DNA from: Marchantia polymorpha subsp. ruderalis
Lineage: Eukaryota > Streptophyta > Marchantiopsida > Marchantiales > Marchantiaceae
DNA length: 64,000 bases
Direction of reading: 5' to 3'
Assembly (NCBI GenBank): GCA_037833965.1
Contig: AP031354.1
Span: forward strand, 23,166,001-23,230,000
Position 1 is the first letter of the stretch; each line of letters begins with the position of its first letter. Made by a program: the position numbers and the translations under genes. Shown in pieces: positions 25,201 to 37,700 of this stretch. The notes beneath the pieces are model-generated. The model worked only from the letters and a program-made list of their open reading frames with translations, was not told the DNA's origin and ran no database searches.

Positions 25201-28200
25201 CCCAGACCATGAAAAAGGTTTATCAGATTTCCAAGGTTCTGAATGATGTGCTGAATTCTCTTACGAGGGACTCGACCGAGGAAGAAAAAGACAAGCTTAT
25301 ATCCAAAGAGGTCTATCACCCATCTTATCACCGGAAGGCTTGTAGATTAGTTGATTTTCAAACTAGCGGAATGAATGGGATCAGCCACACGGGGCTAACG
25401 AATCGCCTTAGAGTGTTTTCCGGATTACAGAATCTGAGGTTTGGTTGATATCGCAGACGAAAGCAACAATGGAGTCAGCTGCCGCGAAGACTGCGGAATT
25501 CAAACCTTTCAACATATTGCCATTAGAGACACCAGGTGTATCAGATACAATCCTCTTGATAGATGAGGTAAGAAGTATCTTTCTTGTTTTATTCAAGGTT
25601 TGATTGCATGCTTCAAACATTGTGCGGAAGGAGAATTAGTGTCGCTTGCCATTGCATAGATAAGAAACGTTTGCGGTTATTATTGCTTGCTTTGGCGCGA
25701 GGTAGTCTGCATCTCGTAACTGCTGCTTGTCGCTTCCCATCCCATATATTTTGGCCTCTGTGAGGTGTGGACCCATTTAGTGCCTTGAACTTGCTTCCAA
25801 CTTCGTTCATGTCCATTTAAAAGCGTGCGTGGTAGTCGCTGCCACAGTGATCACAGTCGAGTCGCCCTTCTCTAGCTGGTCGAGTTGTTCCAGTTTAGGA
25901 CTCTGACCTTGGATTCAACTCTGGAAGTTCCACTCTCTCTAACCTTGGCGTCTCCTCAGGTTAGAGCTGCTGCTTTGACTTTGAGTTATTATGATGAACT
26001 GCCAAGGCTTCCCGAAAGTGCTTACAAGGCAGGACTGCAGAGGGACGTAGATATATTTGATCTACTGGAGTACATCTTCGGATTTCAGGTACTGTTGAAC
26101 CGAAAGTTGTCTTATCTGGGTTCTGAGCTGCATTTTGGAAACATCCGATATTCATAGCAAGACAAACCAGACGTATTCAAGAGGTTGGTGTATTTGGCGT
26201 AGAAACGAACTAATTATGCCACTCAGTTTCTCAAGTTTCTAATATGTTTTTTATCCCAACAGATTGGTAATGTGAACAATCAACGGGAACATCTTATCCT
26301 TCTACTTTCTAACTCGCAGTCTGCCTTTGGTCCACCTTCTCGTGGCAGCGAGGTATGTTTTTGTTTTCCTCACCGAAATTGCCTCCGCAATTTCAAACTA
26401 ATTTATTTGGACATCATCACTTCGATTTCAAGGTCAGACTGTATTGCAGCCAACAGTCCGTGGGTGACAAACTTGTCGCCCTGTTTGCTTCCAACCGGAG
26501 AAATATTCTATCTTAAATATTCTACGGCTGGTCTTCTCAGTATCCCGTTTTGTTTGCTTCGTTGTGCTGTTCAGGTTGACGGGGATGCGGTCAAGCGTTG
26601 TTATGATCGTCTTTTGGACAACTACAACAAGTGGTGCCAGTATCTAAGGATAACGGCAGTGACCGAGAGGTATGCGGGCCACTGTAGGTTTATGCTCTTC
26701 ACAAAAGTGCGGCCATCACAAAACATGGCATCTTAACAAGTTCCACTGATTCAATTAATTTTAAACGAACTGTGTCATTTGATGTATATTTGAAATGAAA
26801 AACGTAAAGCTGTGGCTTTATTTCGTATAAGTTTGCCAACGCTTTGAAGCTGAACACTGTGTTTCTGATATCCGACTCCCTTGCAGTACTTTTGATATTT
26901 CCGAATCTTTAGGTACACATTTTTTCCCTCAGAGATTCACCCATAACCCACAAGTTTGCTACCTCCTTTCTCCAGCGCTGCGGGTGACTCTCATAAGATG
27001 GTGCTATTGACGGCTATGTATCTGCTAATTTGGGGAGAAGCTGCCAATTTACGCTTTCTTCCTGAATGCCTTTGTTACATATTTCACCATGTAAGCTCTC
27101 GTGTAATCGAATGAGAGTTTGCCCTCATATAGTTGCGGAGATTTATGCACTTATTACTTACTTGTGTTACTATGTTAAACCATTTTGGTCGGCTGTCGTA
27201 TTTTTTTTCCAAGCTCGCATCTGAGCATAGTTGTCATTTTTTGTGAGTGTGACGGGCCACATTTGAGGAACCGTTTTAGATGATTTTTGACGTTGTTTTT
27301 GCCAATTTACAGATGGTGAAAGAACTGTACGGTCTTCTAGGCAACGCCAACGCACAACGTTCTATGAATTATGTCGAGGGATCAGACTGCCCATTTCTAG
27401 ATAAAATTGTTACTCCTCTATATTCAGTTATTGCCGCGGTAAGGACTACCTTTTCTGCTCTGCCTTCAGCTTTTATCATGATGCACAATGTACCGTGATT
27501 GTTATGGTGGTTTCCTCGTGCAGTTCAATTCATCAGCTGAACAATTTAACTTTGTAGATGTGGAAAAAACCTGAGATTTGCCAACTGCTTTGCTCTGCCG
27601 TATGTTCTGAGCACAAGATTTCCTTCTGATAATGACTAATGTCCTGGAGTTATACGGTTTTCATCTTTGGTAGAAATATAGGGTCTGAGCTGGTCTAGAT
27701 GGTCGATTCAGGTTTGCTTTTTATAACCATCCCTATTCTCTAGTGTTACAAAAAGCCGTGATGAGAGGTACTGGCTTTTAACCCAGCTACTTCTTCACCA
27801 TGATGGGCGATGGTGTTGCTGTATGACATTTATCCTCTCTCTGATCAATTTGTCCGGTATTCGTCCCCCGACAAGTGCACGAGAATGGTGCATGAAGGAT
27901 GTACGCTTTCCGGGACCATACATGCATGAATCTTTATCAAGCTATTGATATCTTCTTCTACTCAAGATATGGATTAGTGTTGTGCTCTCCGGCTCCAAAC
28001 TCTTCGTGAACTTCTTTCGCTAATCTCGTAGATCGGGGAGACAAATATTTGAGCTAAAGATTTTTTCTCACTTCGTGTATATGTTAAGATAACATGTGGG
28101 ACTGAAAGAGGAGTTTTAGGATTTAGGTTTCCCTCGAGACCATTTTACAACATTAAAGAAGTGTTCAAGGAGTTCATACTTCAGGGTCTAACAGTTTGCC

Positions 28201-28758
28201 GTGTGGTAATTGGAACTCTTGATTCCATGTGACTGCTACATTGTTCAGCTTGAAAGACGTGGTGCTTTCGGTTCAGCTTGGAAGATGTCGTTGGTCATTA
28301 TTTTTCGGGTATTCGAATATCTTATATTACGTAGAACTCACAGCTTGGAGCATGCCTTTCAGGAGGCAGCGAACACTCAAGACGGAAAAGCATCTCATGC
28401 AGCTTGGAGAAATTACGATGACTTCAACGAATACTTTTGGTAAAGTGGAGAATGCATCATCCGTGCTACTTGTTTCGTGCATGGAAGAGGTCTTTCTGCT
28501 GTGTAATCTCTACTTTTTACACAGTGTATGACGAACAGAGGTTACTACAGCTGATTCAAAATTTTTGACGATTTAGTGTCATAGAAATACTGGTGACACT
28601 TGTAGGTCGTTTTTGACCAGGGAAACAGCCACTGATGTTCACAGATGTGTGTTGACTCTGATGTTTGCAAAATCAGGTCCCCTCGGTGTCTCGAGAGTCT
28701 TTCTTGGCCCTGGCGTCCAGACGCTGGATTCATGATGAAACCTAATACCAAGAAGATG
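22272..28758 (+). other. GSL8/10: Callose synthase exons 1-12: cytosolic N-terminus and FKS1-like domain
   Basis: Exons: 22272-22503, 24039-24136, 24542-24699, 25187-25310, 25457-25567, 25960-26088, 26263-26352, 26575-26669, 26976-27090, 27313-27438, 28363-28439, 28677-28758. This block encodes the cytosolic N-terminal half. In other plant callose synthases the part around exon 9 is the FKS1-like domain, a likely interaction surface for regulatory partners. Intron 1 is long (1535 nt) and intron 10 is 924 nt. Exon 7 carries the family hallmark NQREHLILLLSN, and exon 10 carries GSDCPFLDKIVTPLYSVI. Phases agree throughout. Confidence 0.88.
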
Positions 28759-31700
28759 GTGAGTGCATCGATCATTTGTCGAGATAACCTCTAATTTATC
28801 GAAGTTGTATATAATGATGTATCGTCTGTCGGAAGTGCGTATACCAAATAAGACACCACATGATGTTCGTCGATATAAGATTCCTGGAAGTTGTTTTGGG
28901 CCACTTTATGCGGAACAATATCCTTGTTATCCTTCAAGGAACATGCTACATGCATACCTTCATAATGACAGCAAGTCCACTGTACTGTAGATTGTGGGTT
29001 TCCTAAATTGGTAAGGACCAGAAAACCTGTTTTTTTAGAGATTCCCGCAAATGAGTCATCTGGCTAATTGTTTCTAGAAACTTGTTTGCTCTAAGCGGAC
29101 GGTGAGGACGTCTCTGAAGATTGTGTACATCTGTCTAGAAAGTCTGCCGTTTCGAACCGAGTCATTGGATATGCTTTATTACGTGCTCGGTAACGCTTAT
29201 CTTGAATTCTAATATCAAACGTTTTTATGCAGAAAGGAGGTGTTAATGCGGTGCCAGGGCGGAAGAAAGAGAAAAAAGTTGGGAAGATGACCTTTGTTGA
29301 ACATAGGACGGGTTTCCATGTCTACCACAGTTTTCACCGCCTTTGGATTTTCTTCACTGTCATGCTTCAGGTTAGTTTGCCAAGAAGGCTGACATAGTAG
29401 GTGTCTAGCACCAGTGTGCAATTTCCTCGCAGTCATATAGCCAAGAAGTTTATGACTTAGTGCTTAAGTTGAATTCTATTAAACTTGCTTGTGGCGGACG
29501 TTTTATTCGGGGTTCGAATCATACTGCTTTATCAGCAGAATGCTAACTTCACTCTGGTGCATAAGAACGATCGGAAGATTTTGAATACTTTGTCGCGAAA
29601 CATCTCTTAGTGCCGCTAAATGATGAATTACTTAACGCTGCTCATGTGTTATTTGCTCCAGGGTATGATGATATTCGCTTTTTGCGATGAGAAGTTTACC
29701 CCTAACACTTTCAAGAAGATGCTGAGTGTTGGTCCGACATTCGTCATTATGAAGCTGATACAATGTAAGATACTCTATACGTTTAGGTGGTCAACACCTT
29801 TCCTCTATATTTTTTAAGAAACACTTAGATTTGTAGTGCCTACATGCCTGGCAGCCCTTATAGTTATGGGTAAACCGGGAGGTGTGCCATATCCCTTCGG
29901 ACATTATCCGCGTGTGTGCCGTTGTAGTATTGTGGCAACATCTAGGTGTGCAACTTTACGATGCGCTTCACGTTATTTTGGAGTCATGAAATGTATTCGT
30001 ATTCGTCATGAGTGTCCGACAATTGTCGGTGGTCCTTGTAAGCACTATTTCCCTCGCTCTTATCTCGAAGGCCTGGACTGTCTTACCTTCTTTGCCTCAG
30101 TTTTTTCAGCTTGCGTTCCTTTTCGGGGTTTTCTTGGCTTCAACTTTGACCTTGAGAAATAATACAAAGAGACCTAGTTTACTCATTATATTTCAGTGTA
30201 TTTCATTCTCATCAAAAGATGATTGATGCTGTTCCCAGTTTTTCCTCTACTTCCTCATCTCGATTTTACCCTTTCACACACATTGTACAGTCCTGTCGAT
30301 TTCTGTTTTTATTTTCTTGGCTGAATTGTAGTTTTCTTACCCCTTCTTGAAGCTCTAATTTGTTTCAAATCTATCCATCTTTGAATTATCTGTATATCTT
30401 ACAGGCTCGCAGTTTTAGAAGTTATTTTACACACAACGTCAAAGAAAGTAATATCAGAGTGCAAAACATTGCCAACCTTCTGAGTTGTATGTCGCGACAC
30501 GAAGTGCATGTTGGAAGTCGAAGCTTTCCGTTTCGCTCTTCCTATGCTGGAAAACGTTGTGCACTGTATGTGTCAGTGAAAGATTCCACATCCTTTTGTG
30601 ACTTGAGATGTTTGAGATGTAGATGAAAGAATACAAAACGAATGGACGGTTTATCATCTCTTGCTTTCCATCGTAGTCTTCCGTATTGGCAAGATGAAAA
30701 TTGGGATAATGCGCCAAAACTTGGTGACATCGGTTCAATTGGTTAGTTTACGAATAAACATCTAATTATACATTTGCTTTGAATTTTGCAGCTCTCCTCG
30801 ATATTTTCTTCATCTACGGTGCTTATGCATCTACTCAAGGATGGACGTTTTCACGAATTTTTGCTCGATTGGCGTGGTTTGGGGGGTTGTCTGGCTCAAT
30901 CACCTGGCTTTTCGTGTAAGGTTCCTGGGATTTCCTGGACTTTACTATTCTCCTCCACATCAAAGTATTGATACCGTTTGTCTCCACGTCAAATACCGAA
31001 ACTTGTCTTGATTGCAGGATTTCTTGTGCGCTTATTGGCACCCAGGTGTTCGAAAATGGATTCCATTGAAGCTTCTCCATATTCTTTTGTTGCAGGAAAA
31101 TGATCCAGGAAGAGAATACCGGAACTGGATCAACTTGGTATCACTTGTACCTTATTGTTCTAGGATCGTACACAGGAGCGCAGGTTGTTGTTACTCTCCT
31201 CATGCGGATACCCTTTTTCCGCCGACAAGCGGATAAGTGTGGAGATTGGGCTATCATCAGATTCATCATGTGGGTTCATCAGGTAATCAATGGTTGGAGT
31301 CGAGCCGAAAAATACTACTGATGTTTCTACTTTTGAGTCGAAGTTATCCTAATTGTTCACCGTCATTCAAGTTTAAGAAAGAGAATATTGTGATCTCTAG
31401 TTGAACTTCTAAGCCTTATCTCGTAATCTCCATTGGTTTTCTTTCCATTCTTTAGTGCACTTTCGGCACCAGTTATGCTCATGACATCTTCCTGTCTATT
31501 TTTCCAATGAAATTATTGTGCTCATTTAGACGACTCATGCACGTGCCTCATCTGTCAAATTATGGAAATGTGTCCTCAGGATCGATACTTCGTGGGGCGT
31601 GGCTTATATGAGAGGACTCGAGACTATGCCGGGTATGTAGTCTCTCGCTTTAGTGAGAGTGTTTAATGCCATACTCTTTTGATTAATTAATTGACGGTTG

Positions 31701-34700
31701 ATTGTTTCTGAGACATGTTCGTTCCGATCAAGTAGTCCACGCTTGCCTTTTCAGAATCTACTGTAATGAAGTTATTCAACCTTGAAACTGACTCAGGCAG
31801 ACATTTCATAGTTATCTTTGAGTTTAAATCTGTTAAGACCGGTCGATGGCCTAGGAGTGATAAGGTATTGGTGAATCTTGTAATGTCAAGTGTTTTGCTA
31901 CATAGCAGGCTCGTCTTGGTTTCTAGAGTTCTTGCAGTCATGTTAAATTTAACACAATCGTCTTATGTTTGCCACAGGTACTCAGCCTTTTGGATATTTG
32001 TATTAGCTTGCAAGTTCTCATTCAGCTACTACTTTCAGGTTAGTTTCATCGTAGATATAGTAAGTCCCGATTCATTTGAAGAACCGGGTTTTCTTGATTT
32101 AAACGTGCCGAGCAGATGGTCTTCCTCAAACTTGTTATCTTCAGCAAAAGCAGTAGGGCCCTCTTGTCTAGGATGGGATATGTCTACCCTGTTTTTCTTT
32201 GGTCATTGCTATGTGTAAAGATTATTGAGGGTATTGTGACTGCAGGTCAGAGCTTTAGTTTCACCCACGAAGACTATTGTTCTTCAACGTTTTGAATACA
32301 AGTGGCACGACTTTGTCTCTCGAAGTAAGTCCAGTTTTGAAAGGAGTGTTGATATTATTGCACAGCTTTGAGTTAGATGCTTTCAAACGGCTCTTGTTTA
32401 TGTTTATGTCTAACTTGGTTTAAATTTTTGTTGGCAGATAACCATAACGCTCTCACGATTGGAGCTCTTTGGGCTCCCGTTATTCTGGTATGTACAAGTA
32501 GGGTTAAGAATAAAGAGTTTGATGTTGCATATAGAACCTCGTAACTGGAGTTGGAATGTCTGCATGAGTTGTAATCGCTGCATGTTTGGCTACAGATGTA
32601 TCTGATGGATACAGCAATGTCTGTCCTGATGTGCTATTAGATTTACTACCTCGATACACAAGTATGGTACACCGTGGTATCTGCAATTGTCGGCGGTCTT
32701 GACGGAGCCAGGGCTCGGCTTGGTGAGGTAAAGTTGATTCCACAGATTTGGCAAATACCGTTGTTCACGCTTTCCACTCGCTCAACCATGTCCTGCCTCC
32801 ATGTAGGAGCCTTGAGTCTTAAGTTTGCTATCTCCTCTTTCAACAATTTTTTCCGTACTCTTTGCTACTTTAATCGTCTTTTTGATAACAGATTCGAACA
32901 CTCAGCATGTTACGTAAGCGATTTTCATCTTTTCCCGAGGCTTTTGCAACCAACTTGGTTTCATCTCGGCTCGGTCGAGGAGAGTAAGTTTACAAGTTTT
33001 CTCGCTTCGCTAGATGTATCTCATTTATATTTCGTTGTGCTTTAGCAAAGTTTCCAGCCGCTAAAGAACAATTTCACCAATCTCTCAGTGTTTCTTTGGG
33101 TACTCTGTTGGAATTGATATGTGAAACTTTTGTACCAAAGTACGATTTCCTTTGTCGCTCGTTTGAAAGTCAAGATAGATAGCAACAAGACGTATTCGCC
33201 AGCTGACACATTTTTGTCTGTTGCAGGAAGAACCCTGGATCCTCACCCGCTCAGGTTTGAATTTTCCATATCCTTTCAGTCCCTTCTTTCAGTCTCGTGT
33301 GTGGACCTGAATATTATCAGAGCCATAGTTGGCCAGATTCTGTAGCATGCATTCCATTGTTCTTGCAGCAACAACAGCACCTCCCTCATTATTGCCATTG
33401 TTTCAGTTTTTTTCCCTCATGAATATTTAAGGATGTGGTGATTTCTGCTTATAGCTTTTATCAGTTTGCTTTATCAGCCCAAGCTAAATCGCCAGTTTTT
33501 TGGGGACTGTTATGGTCATAGTACCTCGATCATCCTTGAGCGCTTGTCATAATCTCCTCTTGTATTTGTTTATTTCTTTTCATTAAAAATGAAGCTATGG
33601 AGCTTACTTCGTATGCATCTTGACCATGCAGGTTAATTGGAGCATGCAAAAAGTCCAGGCTGTCAAGTTTGCCCCAATGTGGAATGAGATTATCAACTGT
33701 TTGCGGGAGGAGGATTATATCGGCAAAAAGTAGGTTTCAATCTTAGTTTAGATCGTACAGTCCGTATTTGATATCGGAGTTCCTTCTTGAGTAAACGTTG
33801 TCTGGATTTTCAGGAGTTTCAACCAGCTCAGTATTCAAGCTTGTCTAATGTACATGTCAACACAAACTCTTTCGCAGAGAAAGGGAACTTCTTGTAATGC
33901 CAAAAAACCAAGGGTCTGGCACATTGGTGCAGTGGCCGCTTTTCTTACTAGCGAACAAGGTGCGTTATGTCTCCTGCAAAATCAATCGCAACTGAGTTTT
34001 GAAGTATGTTGGGAAATAGTTCATAAGAGCGTTTGGTTTTATAGTTTGTTAACCCCTTGTATTCGATCGCGTTTCAAAATCACAACACTTTCTTCGAAAG
34101 TGATATTATGAGGTCAGTCCCTTCTGTGGTTTGTGAACATGAGTACTCTTCAGTTTCTGTTGGGAAGCAATGGATCAGTTCAGAACTCAGAAGACAATCT
34201 CATTGTGGGAAGTTCATTTTCTAGGTGTACTTGGCTGTGGAAATGGCGCAAGACGCTAAGCTCTTGAACCAAACGCAATTGTGGGAGAAAATATGCAAAG
34301 ATGAGTACATGGCCTATGCCATCGAGGAAGCTTACAAGCTTTTTGAAGAGGTTTTGAAAAGTCTCGTGAGAGAAGATGTATCTCAGATATGGTATGTGCT
34401 GCTCTATAGAGGAAATTTCCTCCGTTTTCACTAGAGGAGACGCCTTTAGTCCTTTCATTCATACTTGAGAGACTCCTTAAAAGTATCAAAAACGGGGTTT
34501 CAAATAGATCGCTTCGTTCGTTCCTTGAAATTTTTATCGAGATTTCGTTCTGTTGATCTTTCCGGAGTCAAACAGTTATTTGGAAATGTGGGCTGAGTAT
34601 TTTAGATTTATGGCTGATTCGAAATCTGTCAGCTTTGTTATGTCACATTGTCTCAAAGTTGTCTACATGGTGCACTAAAGATGCTGCTGTTTATCGATTT

Positions 34701-37700
34701 CAATATGCTTTGTGCTTGAAGGGTTAAGGGTGTATTCAACGATGTTGGCGCGGGAATACAGGAGAGCGCTCTTGTTGGCCACTTTTATCTCAAGAAGGTT
34801 GATAGTGTGCTGGCCAGAGTTACGGATCTTACACAACTGCTGGTAAGGTTTTTTTGGGAGTAGATGAATCCACGCTGTCTTTTTTCACATGTTGTCTGTC
34901 GTGTCTGTTGTTCCTCTTTGTTTAACCCCGGGATGCGGGAGATTGATTTTGAATATGCTCTGTCAGCTTCATTGTTCTGTCACGTTCTTATTTAACTCAG
35001 CCGATCTCTCTCTATGATCGTCTTGATCAATGTTTAATGTGTTTCTGGCTATCAACGTGTCAATATGAAAGGAACGTGAAGAGACAGATAAGCTCAGGTC
35101 ACAAGTTGTATTGGCGATGCAAAATCTTTATGAATCTGTCATGAATGACTTTTTCACGACCGAACTCAGGTGCGAAGACTTTCCTCTACTTTGTATGAAA
35201 TTTGTCTAAATGCGCAATGTACAATTGAGTGGGGAATTCTCCTGGGAAGCGATCTGGAAGTTCTTAGTGTCGATAATATTGCTGATTATTGCTAAGCGTT
35301 CCATGCTTCTATAATTTCAGGGAGAGGATAGAGGAGTTTAGAGCTTTGAAGGACGCCAGAATCGAGAATAAACTTTTTATAAACCTCACATGGCCCACTA
35401 CAGATCGGGAGGTATGAATATTCTGCACTTATCACTTTGAATTTTCCATTTTCGATGACTTCTCTCTTTCCTCTCCCTGGAGTTCGAACAATTTATTGTT
35501 TTGCTTTCCCATAGGTGTGATTTGCGGATTTTTACCCTCAAGTCTACGAACTTGAGGGTACTCCAACTGTACGAACCACCAGTCTTCTCGGTTTCGTCCC
35601 AAATAGTGCAACTGGTGCTTCTGAATTTCGAGCTTTGGAATCTACGATTTCTAATTTGTTTTCTTATTTTTGCAGAAAGAGAATGTGAAGAGGTTGCATC
35701 TCCTGTTGACTATCAAGGAATCTGCAGCTAACATTCCTCGAAATTTGGAGGCTAGACGTAGGATGGAGTTTTTTGCCAATTCACTCTTCATGGATATGCC
35801 CAAACCGCCTTCAGTTCAAAGGATGCTATCTTTCAGGTAAGATCGTCACAGAAGTTTTCTTTGAATTCTTTCCATGGATCTTTTTTAAACTTAATCTTTC
35901 TATGGGTCTTTTTTGTTCTGAAATTTTTTTCGTATTTCGCAATCGAAGCTTACTTACATGTTTTCGTCATTGTCTGATCTGAATTTCTATAAACAGTGTT
36001 TTTACACCATACTACGCAGAAGACGTCCTTTATAGTAAGGATAAATTGACGGAGGAGAATGAGGATGGAATTAGTATCCTCTTTTACCTACAGAAAATTT
36101 TTCCAGGTGAACTAATGATTGCACGGTATATCTTGTATCGTGAAACTGTAATTTTGATCCATTGATCTTTTTTTTGACACTATCTGCAGGTTTGTTCACA
36201 TTACGTTCAGTTATGACCCGACTCCTTACAGTTGATGCTCTGGCAAACACATTTGTTCACATATTTGTGCCCAATGTCATGTGCAGATGAGTGGAAAAAC
36301 TTTTTGGAAAGACAGGGTCTGACCAATGCACTCATGGAGAGACAAATGGAAGATAAAAAGAACGACTGTCAAGAACTGCGATTGTGGGCTTCATATAGAG
36401 GGCAAACTCTGGCAAGGACAGGTAGAGTTGATAATCTTTTCGTGGAGAAGTGCCTTTCATTGGTCAGGTTTCCATGTTCGAGTGTGTTCATTTTCTACGT
36501 TTGACAGGATTGCGATTTTCTTTATTGACCGCTTTGGTGGCCTGTTTTCAGTCCGAGGAATGATGTACTACAAGAAAGCGCTAATCTTGCAGAGCCTTCT
36601 GGAAGGAACCTCAGGTGGGTTGAGGTCATCGCCATCATGAATTTTGGATGAATTGAGTTGTGTAGTTAAAAGTGTATAAACGTATGTTGTGTATGGATAT
36701 GGATAAGTATATAAAGTATATGGATATAAGTATATAAAGTGTATGGATATGTATATAAACGTATCCGTGAGCCCCCTTCTACTTTCTCCTTTTTGTTTCA
36801 GTTTTCTAATGGCTGCAACCCTCGCAGATGTCGAGGAAGGAGGTGTTCTGGGAACTACACTCGAAGAGAGTCCAGGATACAGGATGGCAAGTGCCATTGC
36901 TGAGACGAAGTTCACATATGTTGTGACTTGCCAAATATATGGGCAGCAGAAGGAAAGGCGTGAAGATCAAGCTAAAGATATCCTCTACCTGATGAACAAG
37001 TAAGCGCATGTTAGCTTCCGTCTTACTTCGGAGTCGACTCCGCGTACCTAAGTCGCTTACTCCACTGCTTTTGATATCTGACGTCCCCAATAAATCCATA
37101 TTTGTCGCTGTAGCTGTCTTGAGCTCGAACACACGAGTTAGATAGTAAAAATATAAAAGGTTTTGTACAAGCTCTGAGAAAAGGTCAGGAGAAAAAGATC
37201 TTCCCATGACGTTTTGATGACTTTGTCCATGACATTCAGGTATGATTCCTTGAGAATTGCCTATGTGGATATAGTGGATAAGATGCAAGAAGACAAGGAA
37301 ACTAAGGAGTATAAGTCTATCAAAGAATACTACTCGAAACTCATCAAAGCGGATGCCGACGGAAAGGACCAGGTACCGTATTGATATCGACTGCGTCCTC
37401 TATCATGCACTTAATTTTAGAAATTGCTCTCGAGAAATTCGTTGGGAGGTCGTATTTGCACTTGAAGCACTCATGTGATAGAATGGTCACTTGGATCACA
37501 AAAGTGGTTTTTGTTGGTGACGTATTTTTCTTCAGAAATTCTATAACGGACAGCTCCAATTACGTCCTGGCCCCTTTGTGGGGTAGTCAAGTCTGATAAT
37601 TTATCTGATTTGAGAGGATTGCTGGGTTCGTCACAGGCTTTGATACAATTTGGCACTCGTATGTTGAGTACCGTGTAACGAAAATCAGTCTGATACTGGA

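Noticed and set aside
29490..29540. B-box-like ggttcgaatc in callose synthase intron 13
   Set aside because: No matching A box or cloverleaf is found upstream, so it is an isolated motif.
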